Positions 40,100-40,811 of a stretch of 40,811 nt of DNA are shown piece after piece. Under the pieces are notes generated by a model. The model was not told where the DNA came from. It was given only the letters and a program-made list of their open reading frames with translations, and searched no databases. Source of the stretch: Egibacteraceae bacterium. Its GTDB lineage: Bacteria; Actinomycetota; Nitriliruptoria; Euzebyales; Egibacteraceae. The stretch lies in the NCBI GenBank assembly GCA_040905805.1, contig JBBDQS010000012.1:1-40811 (forward strand), given 5' to 3'. The translations under genes and the position numbers were made by a program. Positions within the stretch are counted from its first letter, which is position 1; every line of letters begins with the position of its first letter.

Positions 40100-40584
40100 C
40101 CGAGTTCCCCACCGCGCCGCTCGACCGCCCGACCCGGACGGTGACCGTCGCGGTGCTCGGGCTCGTCCTCGGGGTCATGGCGCTCACCGGGGTCACCGCC
40201 GAGGACCCGGCCAGCCGTGCCCTGTCCGTCGGCCTCGGCGCCCTGATCCTGCTGCTCGCCTGGGGCTACGCACCCGGCGTGCTCGTGGTCGACGGCCGGG
40301 TGCTGCACGTCCGCCGGCGGCTGTTCGGCCGCAGGGAGTTCACCGTGGCCGGGCGGGTCCACCGCCCCACGTGGCAGGTCGGGCTGCGCTCGGTGCGCAA
40401 GCTCGGATCGGGTGGGCTGTTCGGGTGGTACGGGTCCTTCTGGCGGCCCGGGGTCGGCTCGTTCCACGCCTACGTCACCGACCGGTCCCGCTCGGTGCTG
40501 TGCGAGACCGACGACGGCCCCGTGGTCGTCAGCCCCGCCGACCCCGACGCGTTCGCAACAGCCCTGCGCGAGGCGTCGTCGTGA
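40096..40584 (+). CDS. Membrane protein with PH-like domain
   Basis: A 162-residue protein with two hydrophobic helices (about 18-36 and 42-61) and a bacterial PH-like domain behind them ([21 protein letters not shown] onward to the end, with [16 protein letters not shown]). It overlaps pccB upstream and the epsilon subunit gene downstream, each by 4 bases. I recall a PH-like membrane protein beside mycobacterial birA-accD5, so the linkage may be conserved although the position differs. No enzymatic motif is visible; a role tied to carboxylase at the membrane is a guess. Confidence 0.7.
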   Translation: MTEFPTAPLDRPTRTVTVAVLGLVLGVMALTGVTAEDPASRALSVGLGALILLLAWGYAPGVLVVDGRVLHVRRRLFGRREFTVAGRVHRPTWQVGLRSVRKLGSGGLFGWYGSFWRPGVGSFHAYVTDRSRSVLCETDDGPVVVSPADPDAFATALREASS

Positions 40585-40790
40585 CCGGTGCGCCCCGGCA
40601 TCTGCGGGTGGTCGCGGGGACCCCGACCGCCGAGGAGATCGCGGCCGTGGTCGTCGCGCTCGGCGGCGCCGCGACAGACCGGCGTCGGCCCCCACGACCA
40701 CCGGCGGCCGCCTGGGCCCGTGCGGCGCGCCGCGAGGCGCTCGGCGCGCGTGCGCCCCGCAGTCCCCAGGACCTGCTCGGCCCGCTCTGA
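40581..40790 (+). CDS. accE: Acyl-CoA carboxylase epsilon subunit
   Basis: A 69-residue protein. The opening LRVVAGTPTAEEIAAVVVAL matches the AccE family (pattern L-R-V-V-x-G-x-P-T-x-E-E-x-A-A), which stabilises the AccA-AccD5 complex and raises its activity. After an Arg/Pro-rich hinge the C-terminus has the W-x-R-A-A-R/R-E-A-L pattern of the short second helix. GTG 40581 overlaps the preceding stop (GTGA), so it belongs to the pccB transcript. Its presence points to Actinobacteria. Confidence 0.82.
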   Translation: MTGAPRHLRVVAGTPTAEEIAAVVVALGGAATDRRRPPRPPAAAWARAARREALGARAPRSPQDLLGPL

Positions 40791-40811
40791 GCGAGCTTCG
40801 CCCCCCCCCCC
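40791..40811. other. Contig end with 11-base C homopolymer
   Basis: The last 11 bases (40801-40811) are all C, directly after ten ordinary bases that follow the accE stop. This looks like an assembly break or sequencing artefact rather than biology. Confidence 0.6.

Noticed and set aside
40801-40811. Functional poly-C tract
   Set aside because: It is at the extreme window edge and most likely an assembly or sequencing end artefact.

Overview
The window is a very GC-rich (above 70% by eye), gene-dense actinobacterial chromosome segment ending in a run of C at the right edge, which looks like a contig end. Actinobacterial markers are a TIGR03089-type protein beside an LCP ligase, a WbbL-type rhamnosyltransferase with rml genes, a small acyl-CoA carboxylase epsilon subunit beside a PccB/AccD5-type beta subunit, and frequent GTG starts with 4-base stop/start overlaps. 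The set resembles, from memory, the mycobacterial manC-wbbL-rmlD-LCP and birA-accD5-accE5 neighbourhoods, but the extra genes suggest a different, perhaps deep-branching, lineage (Nitriliruptoria-like is a guess).

Layout. (1) 100-1937: trehalose-phosphatase and a sugar-phosphate nucleotidyltransferase, minus strand. (2) 1987-7410: a DUF5995/HEAT/cyclic-nucleotide-domain fusion, the replication-repair ATPase RarA, and a membrane Ser/Thr kinase with an outside beta-propeller. (3) 7414-12611, minus strand: dTDP-rhamnose genes (rfbA, rfbB, rfbD), a WbbL-like glycosyltransferase and an LCP ligase, i.e. a cell-wall linker module; an extended TIGR03089/AMP-binding protein is divergent. (4) 14154-19303: two CrcB fluoride channel subunits, then a plus-strand ion cluster of a double MgtE/SLC41 transporter, a duplicated PhoU-RCK_C protein, a redoxin and a RimK-type ATP-grasp ligase carrying its own RCK_C domain. 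(5) 19203-21954: modABC molybdate importer. (6) 21983-26318: a PPOX-fold flavoprotein, a LmeA-like DUF2993 protein, an orphan NarL-type response regulator, a lipoprotein and a short HelD-like helicase whose start region is a 15-bp tandem repeat of ribosome-binding site plus GTG. (7) 26476-33809, minus strand: a liu-type leucine/branched-chain acyl-CoA degradation cluster (acyl-CoA dehydrogenase, HMG-CoA lyase, biotin-carboxylase subunit, methylglutaconyl-CoA hydratase, carboxyltransferase subunit), interrupted by a gene-poor 457-bp stretch with several hairpins and a decayed toxin. (8) 33898-37648: small membrane protein, lipoprotein plus second LCP protein, GerMN/Gmad2 lipoprotein, SLH-DUF192 protein. 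(9) 37682-40790: birA, pccB/accD5, a PH-like membrane protein and accE.

Functionally the window combines envelope assembly (regions 1, 3, 8), biotin-dependent acyl-CoA carboxylation and branched-chain catabolism (7, 9; BirA would biotinylate the MccA-type subunit) and inorganic ion handling (4, 5). The most unusual items are the MgtE / PhoU-RCK_C / redoxin / RimK-RCK_C cluster, the DUF5995-cNMP fusion with a degenerate nucleotide pocket, and the repeated start-site module in front of helD. No rRNA, tRNA, CRISPR array, intact insertion sequence or phage gene was seen.
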